Below are positions 1 through 7,634 of a stretch of DNA of 64,000 nt, in pieces; the first letter of the stretch is position 1, and every line of letters begins with the position of its first letter. The notes beneath the pieces are model-generated. The model had not been told where the DNA came from and did no database searches. It saw only the letters and a program-made list of their open reading frames with translations. Source of the stretch: SZUA-36 sp963774415 (GTDB taxonomy: Bacteria; Pseudomonadota; Gammaproteobacteria; Xanthomonadales; SZUA-36); the NCBI GenBank assembly GCA_963774415.1, contig CAVZEU010000003.1, positions 620,001-684,000 of the forward strand, read 5' to 3'. The position numbers were made by a program, and so were the translations under genes.

Positions 1-43
1 GCTCCGGCGCTTGTTTGTTTCGGTGGAAAACCGTTGCCGGTCT

Positions 44-1420
44 TTACGGCTCGTTTGCGTCGGGCTCGTTGGCCTTGATCATAACGTCGACTTTACGCAC
101 TTGCCGTTCCGGCAGCTTCTGTTCCAGGGTATCACGCCGGCGTATCTCGCTGTCGACATACTTCATCCACTGCTGGGCGGTGTGGGCGCTGCGCTTGTCC
201 TTGGCGGCGATCGCAAACACCCTCTTGGCCTGCTCCAGCTTCTTCTGGTTGAGTAGCGCCATGCCGTACATGATGTTGGCGGTGTCGGTGCGCCTCAGGC
301 CGCCCATTTTCAGGCCCTTCCTGGCCGCCTCGGCGGCTTCGGACCATTTCTCCAGGTTGATGTAGGACTGGGCCAGGCGAATATAGAGTTCACCGTTATC
401 CGCCATGGCCGCCGCCCGCTTCAGCGGCGGTATGGCCTTTTCGTCTTCCCTGGCCTGGTACCAGGCCTGTGACAGCAAGCGCAGGTTGCGCAAGTTCTCA
501 TCGACGTTTTTCGCAGCCATTTCCTTTTGCAGTACTTTGGCCGCCTTGTAGGGTTCGCCGTGCAGCAGATACAGGTTGGCGAGGTTCACAGCGTGTCGCT
601 TGGGATCGATATAGCCTTTTTCATACAGCGCTTCGGTGAGGGCGAGCTGCTTCTTGGTATCGCCCATTTCGCTGTAGACACCCGCCAGCGTCAGGATATA
701 CGTGTCCTTCGGGTAGTTTTCGATCAGTTCGTTGAGAACGTTCAGCATATTGGGGTAATCTTTCAGTTCGAAATAAATTACCCTCAGCAGCAAGAGCCAG
801 TTCTCCCGCGGCACGCGGCCCTGATCGTGCTCCATTTGCACGGCTTTCTTGACCGGTTCGAGCGCCTTCTTGTACTGCTGCAGCTGGTAATAGGCCTGGC
901 CGATCAACATGTAAATGTCCGCGGCCGGTTCCGGCACGACCGCCATCAGGCGCTTGATGGTATCCAGGGCCTGCTGGTATTGCTCTTGCGTAAAGTACAG
1001 CTGGGCCATCGTTTTCAGCGTGCTCTGTTGCAGGGCCTCGGGCAGGTCGGGCTGTTGCAGTACTTTTTGATAGGAGCGAATGGCGTCGTCGTATTTCTCC
1101 TCCAGGTAGTAAAGATACCCCGAAAGGTTCCAGATCTGGGCGGTTTCGTAGGGTGACAGCTTCTTTCTGCTGTTCTGCATCTCCCTGATGGACTTTTCCG
1201 CACCCGCATAGTCTTCGGCTTCCACCTGCTTCTGGATGTCCATCAGCTTTTCGTAGACCTGTTGGCTCATGGCAACCGTCTGCTTGGTCTTGCGCTCGTT
1301 GTCTTCCTGGGCGTACAACGGTGTCGTTACGAGCACTGCGAGCAGCGCGACACATAGCGCGCCAATCAAACCATTGCGCCAGCGGTGCCTGGTGGTCGGT
1401 GTATTAGTCTGTAATTTCAT
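44..1420 (-). CDS. TPR protein of the TonB/ExbBD cluster
   Basis: About 458 residues. A membrane or signal segment lies near residues 15-36 (hydrophobic, ending TPLYAQ), so the protein is probably periplasmic or anchored facing the periplasm. The rest is helical tetratricopeptide repeats, for example around YLYYLEEKYDDAIRSYQKVL, running to the C-terminus. I chose the ATG at 1420, which overlaps the tonB stop by 17 bases; the reading frame is open further upstream but inside tonB. It is the last gene of the run DUF3450, long ExbB, ExbB, ExbD, TonB, TPR. TPR proteins in this position accompany TonB2/TtpC-type systems in marine Gammaproteobacteria, where they are thought to act as periplasmic scaffolds; its exact partner here is inferred. 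Confidence 0.85.
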   Translation of the reverse strand: MKLQTNTPTTRHRWRNGLIGALCVALLAVLVTTPLYAQEDNERKTKQTVAMSQQVYEKLMDIQKQVEAEDYAGAEKSIREMQNSRKKLSPYETAQIWNLSGYLYYLEEKYDDAIRSYQKVLQQPDLPEALQQSTLKTMAQLYFTQEQYQQALDTIKRLMAVVPEPAADIYMLIGQAYYQLQQYKKALEPVKKAVQMEHDQGRVPRENWLLLLRVIYFELKDYPNMLNVLNELIENYPKDTYILTLAGVYSEMGDTKKQLALTEALYEKGYIDPKRHAVNLANLYLLHGEPYKAAKVLQKEMAAKNVDENLRNLRLLSQAWYQAREDEKAIPPLKRAAAMADNGELYIRLAQSYINLEKWSEAAEAARKGLKMGGLRRTDTANIMYGMALLNQKKLEQAKRVFAIAAKDKRSAHTAQQWMKYVDSEIRRRDTLEQKLPERQVRKVDVMIKANEPDANEP

Positions 1421-2063
1421 AAGTGAACTTGTTTTGCACGCCAGGCACTTCCACGGCTTCACCATCGATGATTCTGGGCTTGTATTTGAATTTCAGCGCT
1501 GCATTCACGGACGCACGGTAAAACAGCGTCGACGTACACTGGTCTTCCAGGACGTGCGGGTCCTTGGTCGTGCCTTGTTTGGTCACGGTGTACTCGACCA
1601 CGCAGTAACCTTCGATACCGCGCTGCAGGGCCCGGTTGGGATAGATCGGCGCGACCTTCACGATGGGCAGGTAGTCGCCTTCGCCCACGCCGAGGCTGAA
1701 ACCGCCGGTCATCTTGATGTCGGTCTTTACCGGCGCGGCCTTGATGGCGATTTTCTCCGCGTTGGGGTTCAGATCATCCATCTTTGGCGCCGGCGGTTGC
1801 GGCGGAGGATTGTCGGGCTGCGGGGGCTTTTCCGGTTTCAGTTGCCTGCGATGGACGGTTTCGTCGCGTTTGACCCTGACGAAATCCACCAGGCTGCCGG
1901 TGTCGCCCTTGTTGAGCGTGCGGTCTGCCGTTGCAATCAGGTACTGCATCACCCAGAACAGGCTTAGCGTAACCACCGTCGCGATGATGAGCCCGAAGGC
2001 CATTCGTCCCACTCCGGGGGTCTGATTTGCCGCAAGTTTTTGATTGATGGTACTGGTCGTCAT
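1404..2063 (-). CDS. tonB: TonB energy-transducing protein
   Basis: TonB carries proton-motive energy from ExbB/ExbD across the periplasm to outer-membrane receptors. The roughly 219-residue protein has one N-terminal membrane helix (about residues 20-42), a short proline-rich spacer (PEKPPQPDNPPPQPPAP) and a C-terminal TonB domain (about 130-219) with the family pattern GIEGYCVVEYTV followed by ALKFKYKPRIIDG. The spacer is short compared with E. coli TonB, as in TonB2-type proteins. The ATG at 2063 lies 8 bases from the exbD stop; a TTG at 2090 in the same frame is less likely. It is probably co-transcribed with exbD and the downstream TPR gene. Confidence 0.9.
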   Translation of the reverse strand: MTTSTINQKLAANQTPGVGRMAFGLIIATVVTLSLFWVMQYLIATADRTLNKGDTGSLVDFVRVKRDETVHRRQLKPEKPPQPDNPPPQPPAPKMDDLNPNAEKIAIKAAPVKTDIKMTGGFSLGVGEGDYLPIVKVAPIYPNRALQRGIEGYCVVEYTVTKQGTTKDPHVLEDQCTSTLFYRASVNAALKFKYKPRIIDGEAVEVPGVQNKFTYEITD

Positions 2064-2070
2064 TGGAACA

Positions 2071-2478
2071 TCAGGGCTTTTGGGCCGCAATTGAAACGTT
2101 GTAAACCCCGGCCTGGCGGGATGCGTCCATGACCTGGATCAGTGTATCGGTCTTGGATTCCTTGTCGGCCTGGATGACCACGGAACCCTGCGGGTTCTCG
2201 GCATGCAGGCGTTCGATGTTGGGCCTGACGGCGCGGATATCGATCTGCCGGCGGTCAATCCAGATATCGTTGTTCGCGCCGATGGCGATCAGGATATTGG
2301 CGTTTTCCTTCTTCACGGCCGTCGCCGCATCGGGGCGGTTGACGGAAATGCCCGACTCCTTGACGAAAGTTGCCGTGACGATGAAGAAGATCAGCATGAT
2401 GAAGACCACGTCCAGCATCGGTGTGATGTTGATCTCGGACTCGTCCTCAACGGGGGCCTGGTTAAAAAATTGCTTCAT
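2071..2478 (-). CDS. exbD: ExbD biopolymer transport protein
   Basis: ExbD pairs with ExbB to form the proton-driven motor that energises TonB. The 135-residue protein is the normal family size. It has a short cytoplasmic start, one membrane helix at about residues 20-42 containing the conserved aspartate in the run ITPMLDVVFIMLIFF, and a periplasmic domain ending in a VSIAAQKP tail. It lies 24 bases downstream of the short exbB and 7 bases upstream of the tonB start, so translation is probably coupled. The protonatable Asp identifies it as ExbD/TolR; the tonB neighbour favours ExbD over TolR. Confidence 0.93.
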   Translation of the reverse strand: MKQFFNQAPVEDESEINITPMLDVVFIMLIFFIVTATFVKESGISVNRPDAATAVKKENANILIAIGANNDIWIDRRQIDIRAVRPNIERLHAENPQGSVVIQADKESKTDTLIQVMDASRQAGVYNVSIAAQKP

Positions 2479-2502
2479 TCAAATTTCTCCAGTGACTACA
2501 CG

Positions 2503-3042
2503 TCACCCGTGTTCCACGAACAGGTTATCCGCGAGAAGCTCGCGTTCCGTGGCCGCTTTTCGTTGCAGGTAGGTTGCCATCGCGACACCGGAAAGCGCCG
2601 CCACCATACCGGCCATGGTCGGTATCGTCGCCTTGGAAACGCCCGCGGCCATCGACCGCGGGTTTCCGGAACCTTGAACTGCCATCACCTCGAAGACCTC
2701 GACCATACCCGTGACGGTCCCCAGCAATCCGAGCAGGGGACACAGGGCCACGCAGGTCTGGATCAGTGGAATATTTCGTTCCACCTGGGCAGACACCTGG
2801 GAAATGATACGATTACGAATCTGGTGTGCATTCCAGGATCCGTGGTCTTGCCGGCCTTCCCACAATTGTATCGCGGCCATCGCCAGACGTTTGTGTCCGA
2901 TTCGCAAATAGACCAGCCGCTCGACGATCAGGATCCACATGAACGCCGTGAGGAAGCCGATCGCATAGAGCACGCCCCCGCCGGCTTCCAGGAAGTCCCG
3001 GATCGTCTTGAGTGCTGGCAGATAGTAATAAATCAGATCCAT
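2503..3042 (-). CDS. exbB: ExbB/TolQ-type proton channel, short form
   Basis: Member of the MotA/TolQ/ExbB proton-channel family, 179 residues. Three membrane segments can be seen: about 20-42, then two in the conserved C-terminal block (CVALCPLLGLLGTVTGMVEV and TIPTMAGMVAALSGVAMATY). The LGLLGTVTGM run is the family signature. It is the second and smaller of two ExbB-like genes in the cluster; this pairing (long TtpC-like plus short ExbB) typifies TonB2 systems of Vibrio and relatives. It sits 15 bases after the long ExbB gene and upstream of exbD. It probably forms the proton channel proper with ExbD. Confidence 0.92.
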   Translation of the reverse strand: MDLIYYYLPALKTIRDFLEAGGGVLYAIGFLTAFMWILIVERLVYLRIGHKRLAMAAIQLWEGRQDHGSWNAHQIRNRIISQVSAQVERNIPLIQTCVALCPLLGLLGTVTGMVEVFEVMAVQGSGNPRSMAAGVSKATIPTMAGMVAALSGVAMATYLQRKAATERELLADNLFVEHG

Positions 3043-3057
3043 AACGTAACTGCCTTA

Positions 3058-4431
3058 TCAGTTGGCCTGGCTCTCTTCAGCGCGCTCGGCGAGGATGCCG
3101 GCGGCCTCTTCCTGCAGAATCTGCGTCAGACGCCTGGCGCGGCTGGAGACGAGCGTGTGCAGGAATACGGTCGGGATGGCCACGACCAGGCCGAGCACGG
3201 TGGTGACGAGGGCCTGCGAAATACCACCGGCCATCAGTTTCGGGTCACCGGCGCCGTACAGCGTGATGGCCTGGAAGGTCACGATCATACCGGTTACGGT
3301 ACCGAGCAGACCCAGCAGAGGCGCGACGACGGATATGATCTTCAACAACGGCAACATGGAATTGAACTTCGGTGTCTCTCTTAGAATCGCTTCACCCAGC
3401 TTCAGTTCCATGGTTTCGATATCGTCATGCTTGCTGGTGTCGTAGACCTTGAGCACGCGTCCCAGCGGGTTGTTGCTGTTGGGCTGCTTGATATTCTTCA
3501 TCTGTTTGCGAACCGCGCCGCTGACCAGGGACAGTGCCAGCACGCGCCAGATGGCGATCAGTATGCCCAAGATGCCCAGTACGATAATGACGTAACCAAT
3601 GGTTTTACCCTGGGCGATGCGCTCGGTCAGGCTCGGTGTCTGCACCAGCAAACCAAGCAACTGGCCCCGGGTCGGGTCGATACCAATTGGGTGCATGCCG
3701 GAATCGGCGCTGGTCAGGCCGGAGATGCGGCTGGTGTAACGGCTCTGCGGCTGACGCTGCAGTTCGACCAGGCGGCCGGTCTCGGGCACGTACTCCAGGT
3801 ACTTGCCGTCTGCGACGACGTTAAAGGAGCCGATACGCGTGACGTCTTCCATCTTCTCCTCGCCAGCGGCGGTAATGACCTTGGTCTTGAAAGTGACGAC
3901 CTTGCCGCTCTCGGTCATTTCGCGCTGCAATTCGAACCACAGGCGCTCCATTTCCTCGATGGACGCGAGGCGATTGGACTGCCCCATCTTCTTGGCGAAA
4001 TCCAGCAGGAACTTGGTCCTGTCGGGGAACTGCACCTGGGTCATCGAAGCCACGAACTGCGCACGGGCGTCGCCCGAAGCCTGTTGCAGCACGCCGAACA
4101 ACTCCTTCAGGCCACCGAGGCGTTCCTGGAAAGCGCGCTCGAGGTCAGTGATTTTTGCATCATTGACTTCGAACTGCTTTTCCCGCGCCGCTGAAATTCC
4201 TTCCTGCCGCGTCTTCTCGGCTTTCATGGCGGCCAGCTTGGACGCCTGGCTGGCGCGGTCTGCGCGGAAGGCGTCGAGCCGGGCCTTGTTCTCTTTCGCG
4301 TCTTTCACGCGTCCGGCCTTAACGTCCTTGAGCAATTCGTCCAGCGACACCGGTGTGGCGGCGTGCGCCGTCAGGCTGAAGGCCAGGATGAGGCCGCTCG
4401 CGAGGCCAATTCTCTTGATCAGATTCATCAT
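3058..4431 (-). CDS. Long ExbB-family protein (TtpC-like)
   Basis: 457 residues, more than twice the length of a normal ExbB. It starts with a signal peptide (about 1-24, ending SLTAHA) and an extended, charged, probably coiled-coil periplasmic region up to about residue 270. A membrane helix (about 275-297) follows, then an ExbB channel block near the C-terminus (about 360-430) with the signature LLGLLGTVTGMIVTFQAI. This architecture matches TtpC, the fourth component of Vibrio TonB2 systems. Its ATG overlaps the upstream DUF3450 stop in an ATGA, pointing to translational coupling. The periplasmic arm may reach the peptidoglycan or DUF3450; that is inference. Confidence 0.9.
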   Translation of the reverse strand: MMNLIKRIGLASGLILAFSLTAHAATPVSLDELLKDVKAGRVKDAKENKARLDAFRADRASQASKLAAMKAEKTRQEGISAAREKQFEVNDAKITDLERAFQERLGGLKELFGVLQQASGDARAQFVASMTQVQFPDRTKFLLDFAKKMGQSNRLASIEEMERLWFELQREMTESGKVVTFKTKVITAAGEEKMEDVTRIGSFNVVADGKYLEYVPETGRLVELQRQPQSRYTSRISGLTSADSGMHPIGIDPTRGQLLGLLVQTPSLTERIAQGKTIGYVIIVLGILGILIAIWRVLALSLVSGAVRKQMKNIKQPNSNNPLGRVLKVYDTSKHDDIETMELKLGEAILRETPKFNSMLPLLKIISVVAPLLGLLGTVTGMIVTFQAITLYGAGDPKLMAGGISQALVTTVLGLVVAIPTVFLHTLVSSRARRLTQILQEEAAGILAERAEESQAN

Positions 4432-5216
4432 TGTGCTTCCCTCGTCGGCGCCTGGACCGGGACCACGACCAGATCCGGTGCAACCTGTTTACGTGCGATC
4501 TTCAGCCCCATTCTCGCCTGTGCCTGGTAGGTCTCAGGCGGAAGTTCGACATAGGCTTTAGTGGCCTTGTCCCAGGCGCCGGTGATCTGGCCGCCAACGG
4601 TCTGGTACAGCAGCGCTACGCGGCCAATTCGCAGGAAATCGACTTCCATTTCCTTGCCCTCGATGTTAAGTGAGCCCTTGTAGGCTTCGATCGTGCGGCC
4701 ATAATCGTTCTCGATCTGGTACGCCTCGAGGATTTTGCGGAACTTCTCTGCCGCGGTGACATCGGAACGCTCCATCATTTCACGCAGACGTTCTACGCGC
4801 TGGTTGCGTTCTTTCAGCAGGAACGGCGTGTCCAGTTTGATGAACTCTTGCAGTCCGTCCAGCATGCGCTCCATCAAAGGCGTGATCTGACGCTCGACCA
4901 TTGCCACGTTGGCGATGGATTCGTTCAGCGCCTGCATTTCATCCTGCTGATTGTCCAATTGCCTCTGCAACAGGGAGTTGTAGACCTTCAGTCCATCGAC
5001 GACCTTGGATACGGTCCTGTAATCATTGATGATTTTCTCGGTCTGGTCGGCGACGGAATCGATCTGTTTCTGCGCCTGGGCGTTCTCGTCCGTGCGCTTT
5101 TCACCTTCCTGCATGACTTGATTGATGGTCACCGCGAACGCCTGTGTAGACAGGGTTGCAATGGCCACAACGAAGACCGAGGACAAAAGGCAGATAATCT
5201 TTCTGAAATTTAACAT
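4428..5216 (-). CDS. DUF3450 periplasmic protein of the TonB cluster
   Basis: About 262 residues beginning with a signal peptide (about 1-28, ending STQAFA). A long heptad-rich coiled coil (about 30-120) and a mainly alpha C-terminal half follow. This is the DUF3450 family, which occurs almost only beside TtpC/ExbB/ExbD/TonB/TPR genes. It is the first gene of the operon, so its job is probably structural, partnering the coiled-coil arm of the long ExbB. I chose the ATG at 5216; a TTG at 5228 is possible, and neither has a strong ribosome-binding site. The promoter region upstream carries a perfect palindrome at 5269-5284. Confidence 0.85.
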   Translation of the reverse strand: MLNFRKIICLLSSVFVVAIATLSTQAFAVTINQVMQEGEKRTDENAQAQKQIDSVADQTEKIINDYRTVSKVVDGLKVYNSLLQRQLDNQQDEMQALNESIANVAMVERQITPLMERMLDGLQEFIKLDTPFLLKERNQRVERLREMMERSDVTAAEKFRKILEAYQIENDYGRTIEAYKGSLNIEGKEMEVDFLRIGRVALLYQTVGGQITGAWDKATKAYVELPPETYQAQARMGLKIARKQVAPDLVVVPVQAPTREAQ

Positions 5217-5268
5217 GCTTAGTCTCAATGGCTCTTAAAAAGTGTTGAACGGTAAAATCGGTTGGCAC

Positions 5269-5284
5269 ACTCTATATATAGAGT
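5269..5284. promoter_or_regulatory. Perfect 16-bp palindrome in the TonB-operon promoter region
   Basis: ACTCTATATATAGAGT is its own reverse complement. It lies 53 bases upstream of the DUF3450 start. On the minus strand a TTGACT (5297-5292) precedes it, and TATAGA within the palindrome falls 15 bases after that element, so the palindrome could overlap the -10 of the cluster promoter. It does not resemble a Fur box. The regulator is unknown; role inferred from position only. Confidence 0.45.
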
Positions 5285-5369
5285 AGCATTCAGTCAATTC
5301 ATATTGTACCCGTGGCGCTGCAAACCGACCCTTTTTTATCACGAAGGGATATATCCAGGGCGTTGGCCG

Positions 5370-5442
5370 CCGCGACGGGCGCCGGACGCGCAGTTGTGCC
5401 GGCACGAGACCGGCGGCTGAACCGTTGCAGGGCCCGTCGCGG
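5370..5442. repeat. 11-bp inverted repeat around a 10-bp palindrome
   Basis: CCGCGACGGGC (5370-5380) is matched by its exact reverse complement GCCCGTCGCGG (5432-5442). Between them sits GTGCCGGCAC (5396-5405), itself a perfect palindrome. The arrangement could fold as a stem with an inner hairpin. No coding function is apparent; it may be a terminator-like structure, a dispersed repeat unit or a small RNA. Confidence 0.4.
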
Positions 5443-5801
5443 ACTGCATTGAATTTCATCTGCGTAAGCGTCTGCCAACGCCGGCCACACCCGTTCCAGC
5501 AAAGGCCGCGTGCCGGCGCTTGCGTTGCCCAAGCGGGGCATCGTGGTCAAGCCTGCATCAATCATTAGGCTCCATTCCTGTCAGCAAAAACGCTTTTCCG
5601 CAAAACCACACTGACGCTCAGTCAGAACATCTAATTCTGCCTGTTAAACGCTCCTTTTTCAAAAGAAAATTTAAACGTGGTTCAAAAACCGGTTCTGTTG
5701 CCGGTGGGCTGCCGTCTCGTTTGCCCGGCCAGGACCCGTTATGCGAGTGTTTCCGGCCATCGACGCTGGCGGCCGCCGACCCGGTCAGGCCGCTGAGGCT
5801 C

Positions 5802-7634
5802 CTACCAGAGGCCGTAGGCCCAGATCAGCACACCGCAAAGCAACAGCCAGGTGAGGATCGTCAGCGGTACGCCGACGCGTACGAAATCACCGAATTTGTA
5901 GCCGCCGGCATTCATGATCAGGACGTTGGTCTGATAGGCCATGGGCGTCGAAAAACTGAGATTGGCGCCGAAAAGCACGGCCAGCACGAACGGTTCCAGC
6001 GGCAGGCCGAGACGTTGCGCGATACCGATCGCGATCGGCGTGCCGATGACCGCGGCGGCGTTGTTGGAAACCACGTTGGTCAGGACGCCCATCATCAGCA
6101 TCAGGCTCATCAATACGATGGCCGGGGGGGCGCCAAAGGTGATGTAAACGAACAGGTTGGCGAGATAGTCGGCGCCGCCGGTCTTCAGCAGCGCCAGACC
6201 CATGGCGAGCGAGGCCACGATGATCAGGATGACCTTGACGCTGAGCGCATTCATGGCATCTTTCCAGGTCAGGCAACCGGTGAGGATCAGAAACAGGCAT
6301 CCGAGCGTGGCGCTGATCTCGATCGGCAGGACCCGTGTCGCCGTCAGCGCCACCACGCCGATGATGACGGCCATGGCGATCGGGGCCTTGCGTGCGTGCG
6401 GCAGCATGATGCTGCCATCCAGGATCAGGAAGTCCGCACTTTGCTTGAGCACGGCGAGATTGCTCAAGGTCGATTGCACCAGCAGTACATCGCCGGCACG
6501 CAGTCGCATCTCATCGAGGCCGGGGGACTTTCTCTCCTCCATCCCCTCGAAGCGGTTGAAAGCCAGCAACCGCAAATTGAAGCGGGACATCAGCCCGGCC
6601 TTGCCGATGGTGACACCGTTGAGCCTCGAGGCAGGCGTGATGGCTACCTCGGCGATCTGCTGGCCTTCCGTGCTGAGCGGGTGACTGGCGTCGACCGCGT
6701 GTTCCCCGGAATACAGGGTCCCGCCGAGCAAACGGGCGAAATCACGCAGGTTCTCCTGACTGTCGCTGATGACGATACGGTCACCGTCGCGCAGAATTAC
6801 GTCCGGCAAAGGGTTGATGAACACGCCTTGGCCACGCTGAACGGACTCGACCTTGATGTTCTCGCCGGTGCGCGAGATCACCTCGGCCAGCGACCGACCG
6901 ATGACGGGACTGTTGCTGTTGAGACCGATCTGTGCGGTGTAAACCCTCGAAACGCCCCGGTTGATCGGGGGTTCCCGGTGCGGCAGCAATCGCGGTGCGA
7001 TGAGCCACAGGTAGGGAATGATAACGACACCGGCGAGCAGCACCGGCCCGGCGAAATCGAACATGTTGAACCGTTGCATACCCATGTCGGCGGCAACATT
7101 CACGACCAGCAGGTTCGTCGATGTGCCGATCGTCGTCGCCATCCCGCCCATGATACTGGCGAAACCCATCGGGATCAGTGCCCGCGAGGACGACGTGCCG
7201 GTCTTGACGGCGACCCCGATCATGATCGGCAGCATCAACACCACGATCGGCGTGTTGTTGATGAAGGCGCTCAGAAAAGCGGTGATGAGCAACGTCATCA
7301 GCAGGGAGATGGCTGGACTGCGGCGCCAGAACCGCGCCAGCAGGCGGCCGACCGGCTCGAGCGCGCCGGTGCTGATTAGTCCCTGTCCCACGATCATCAG
7401 GGCCGAGACCGCGATCAGCGCCCGGTTGCCGAAACCGAGGAAAAACTCTTCCGGCAAGAGCCGCTGACCGTCCACTTCGAACGGGAAGACCTGGAAACCG
7501 ATCGCGAGGCTCACCAGTACCACCAGGCTGGTCGTTTCCAGCGGAATGTCGTCGCGTGCGAACAAAACGAGCGCGACCACGATCATGAGCATGACCGCCA
7601 GGGCGTGCATGTTCGGCAAGGTGAGTTCAGCCAT
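5802..7634 (-). CDS. SLC13/ArsB-type permease with two RCK-C domains
   Basis: A membrane transporter of about 610 residues from the SLC13/citrate-permease superfamily. It has roughly five to six helices up to residue 190, two soluble TrkA-C (RCK_C) domains in the middle (about 205-285 and 295-375, the first with the pattern LRDGDRIVISDS), and a second set of helices including a VSNNAAAV run typical of the substrate-binding hairpin. Proteins of this architecture transport sulfate, dicarboxylates or other anions with Na+; the substrate cannot be told here. Its ATG lies inside the end of the upstream DUF255 gene (8-base overlap), so the two are translated together. Confidence 0.85.
   Translation of the reverse strand: MAELTLPNMHALAVMLMIVVALVLFARDDIPLETTSLVVLVSLAIGFQVFPFEVDGQRLLPEEFFLGFGNRALIAVSALMIVGQGLISTGALEPVGRLLARFWRRSPAISLLMTLLITAFLSAFINNTPIVVLMLPIMIGVAVKTGTSSSRALIPMGFASIMGGMATTIGTSTNLLVVNVAADMGMQRFNMFDFAGPVLLAGVVIIPYLWLIAPRLLPHREPPINRGVSRVYTAQIGLNSNSPVIGRSLAEVISRTGENIKVESVQRGQGVFINPLPDVILRDGDRIVISDSQENLRDFARLLGGTLYSGEHAVDASHPLSTEGQQIAEVAITPASRLNGVTIGKAGLMSRFNLRLLAFNRFEGMEERKSPGLDEMRLRAGDVLLVQSTLSNLAVLKQSADFLILDGSIMLPHARKAPIAMAVIIGVVALTATRVLPIEISATLGCLFLILTGCLTWKDAMNALSVKVILIIVASLAMGLALLKTGGADYLANLFVYITFGAPPAIVLMSLMLMMGVLTNVVSNNAAAVIGTPIAIGIAQRLGLPLEPFVLAVLFGANLSFSTPMAYQTNVLIMNAGGYKFGDFVRVGVPLTILTWLLLCGVLIWAYGLW

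Larger units (their letters stand above)
5217..5801. other. 585-bp intergenic region, no gene recognised
   Basis: This region separates the TonB cluster start from the end of the permease gene. It holds the palindrome described above, an inverted repeat at 5370-5442, and a distinctly A/T-rich patch at about 5630-5700 downstream of the permease stop. An 88-codon open frame on the minus strand (5299-5565) has no recognisable protein features and looks fortuitous. Confidence 0.5.

Noticed and set aside
5299..5565. 88-codon minus-strand open frame upstream of the TonB cluster
   Set aside because: No recognisable motif, no ribosome-binding site, overlaps the inverted repeat and palindromes; arginine/alanine-rich composition typical of chance frames in GC-rich DNA.
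5520..7379. 619-codon plus-strand open frame opposite the permease
   Set aside because: Antisense to a well recognised permease; product is Asp/Gly/Arg/His/Gln-rich with no domain pattern.
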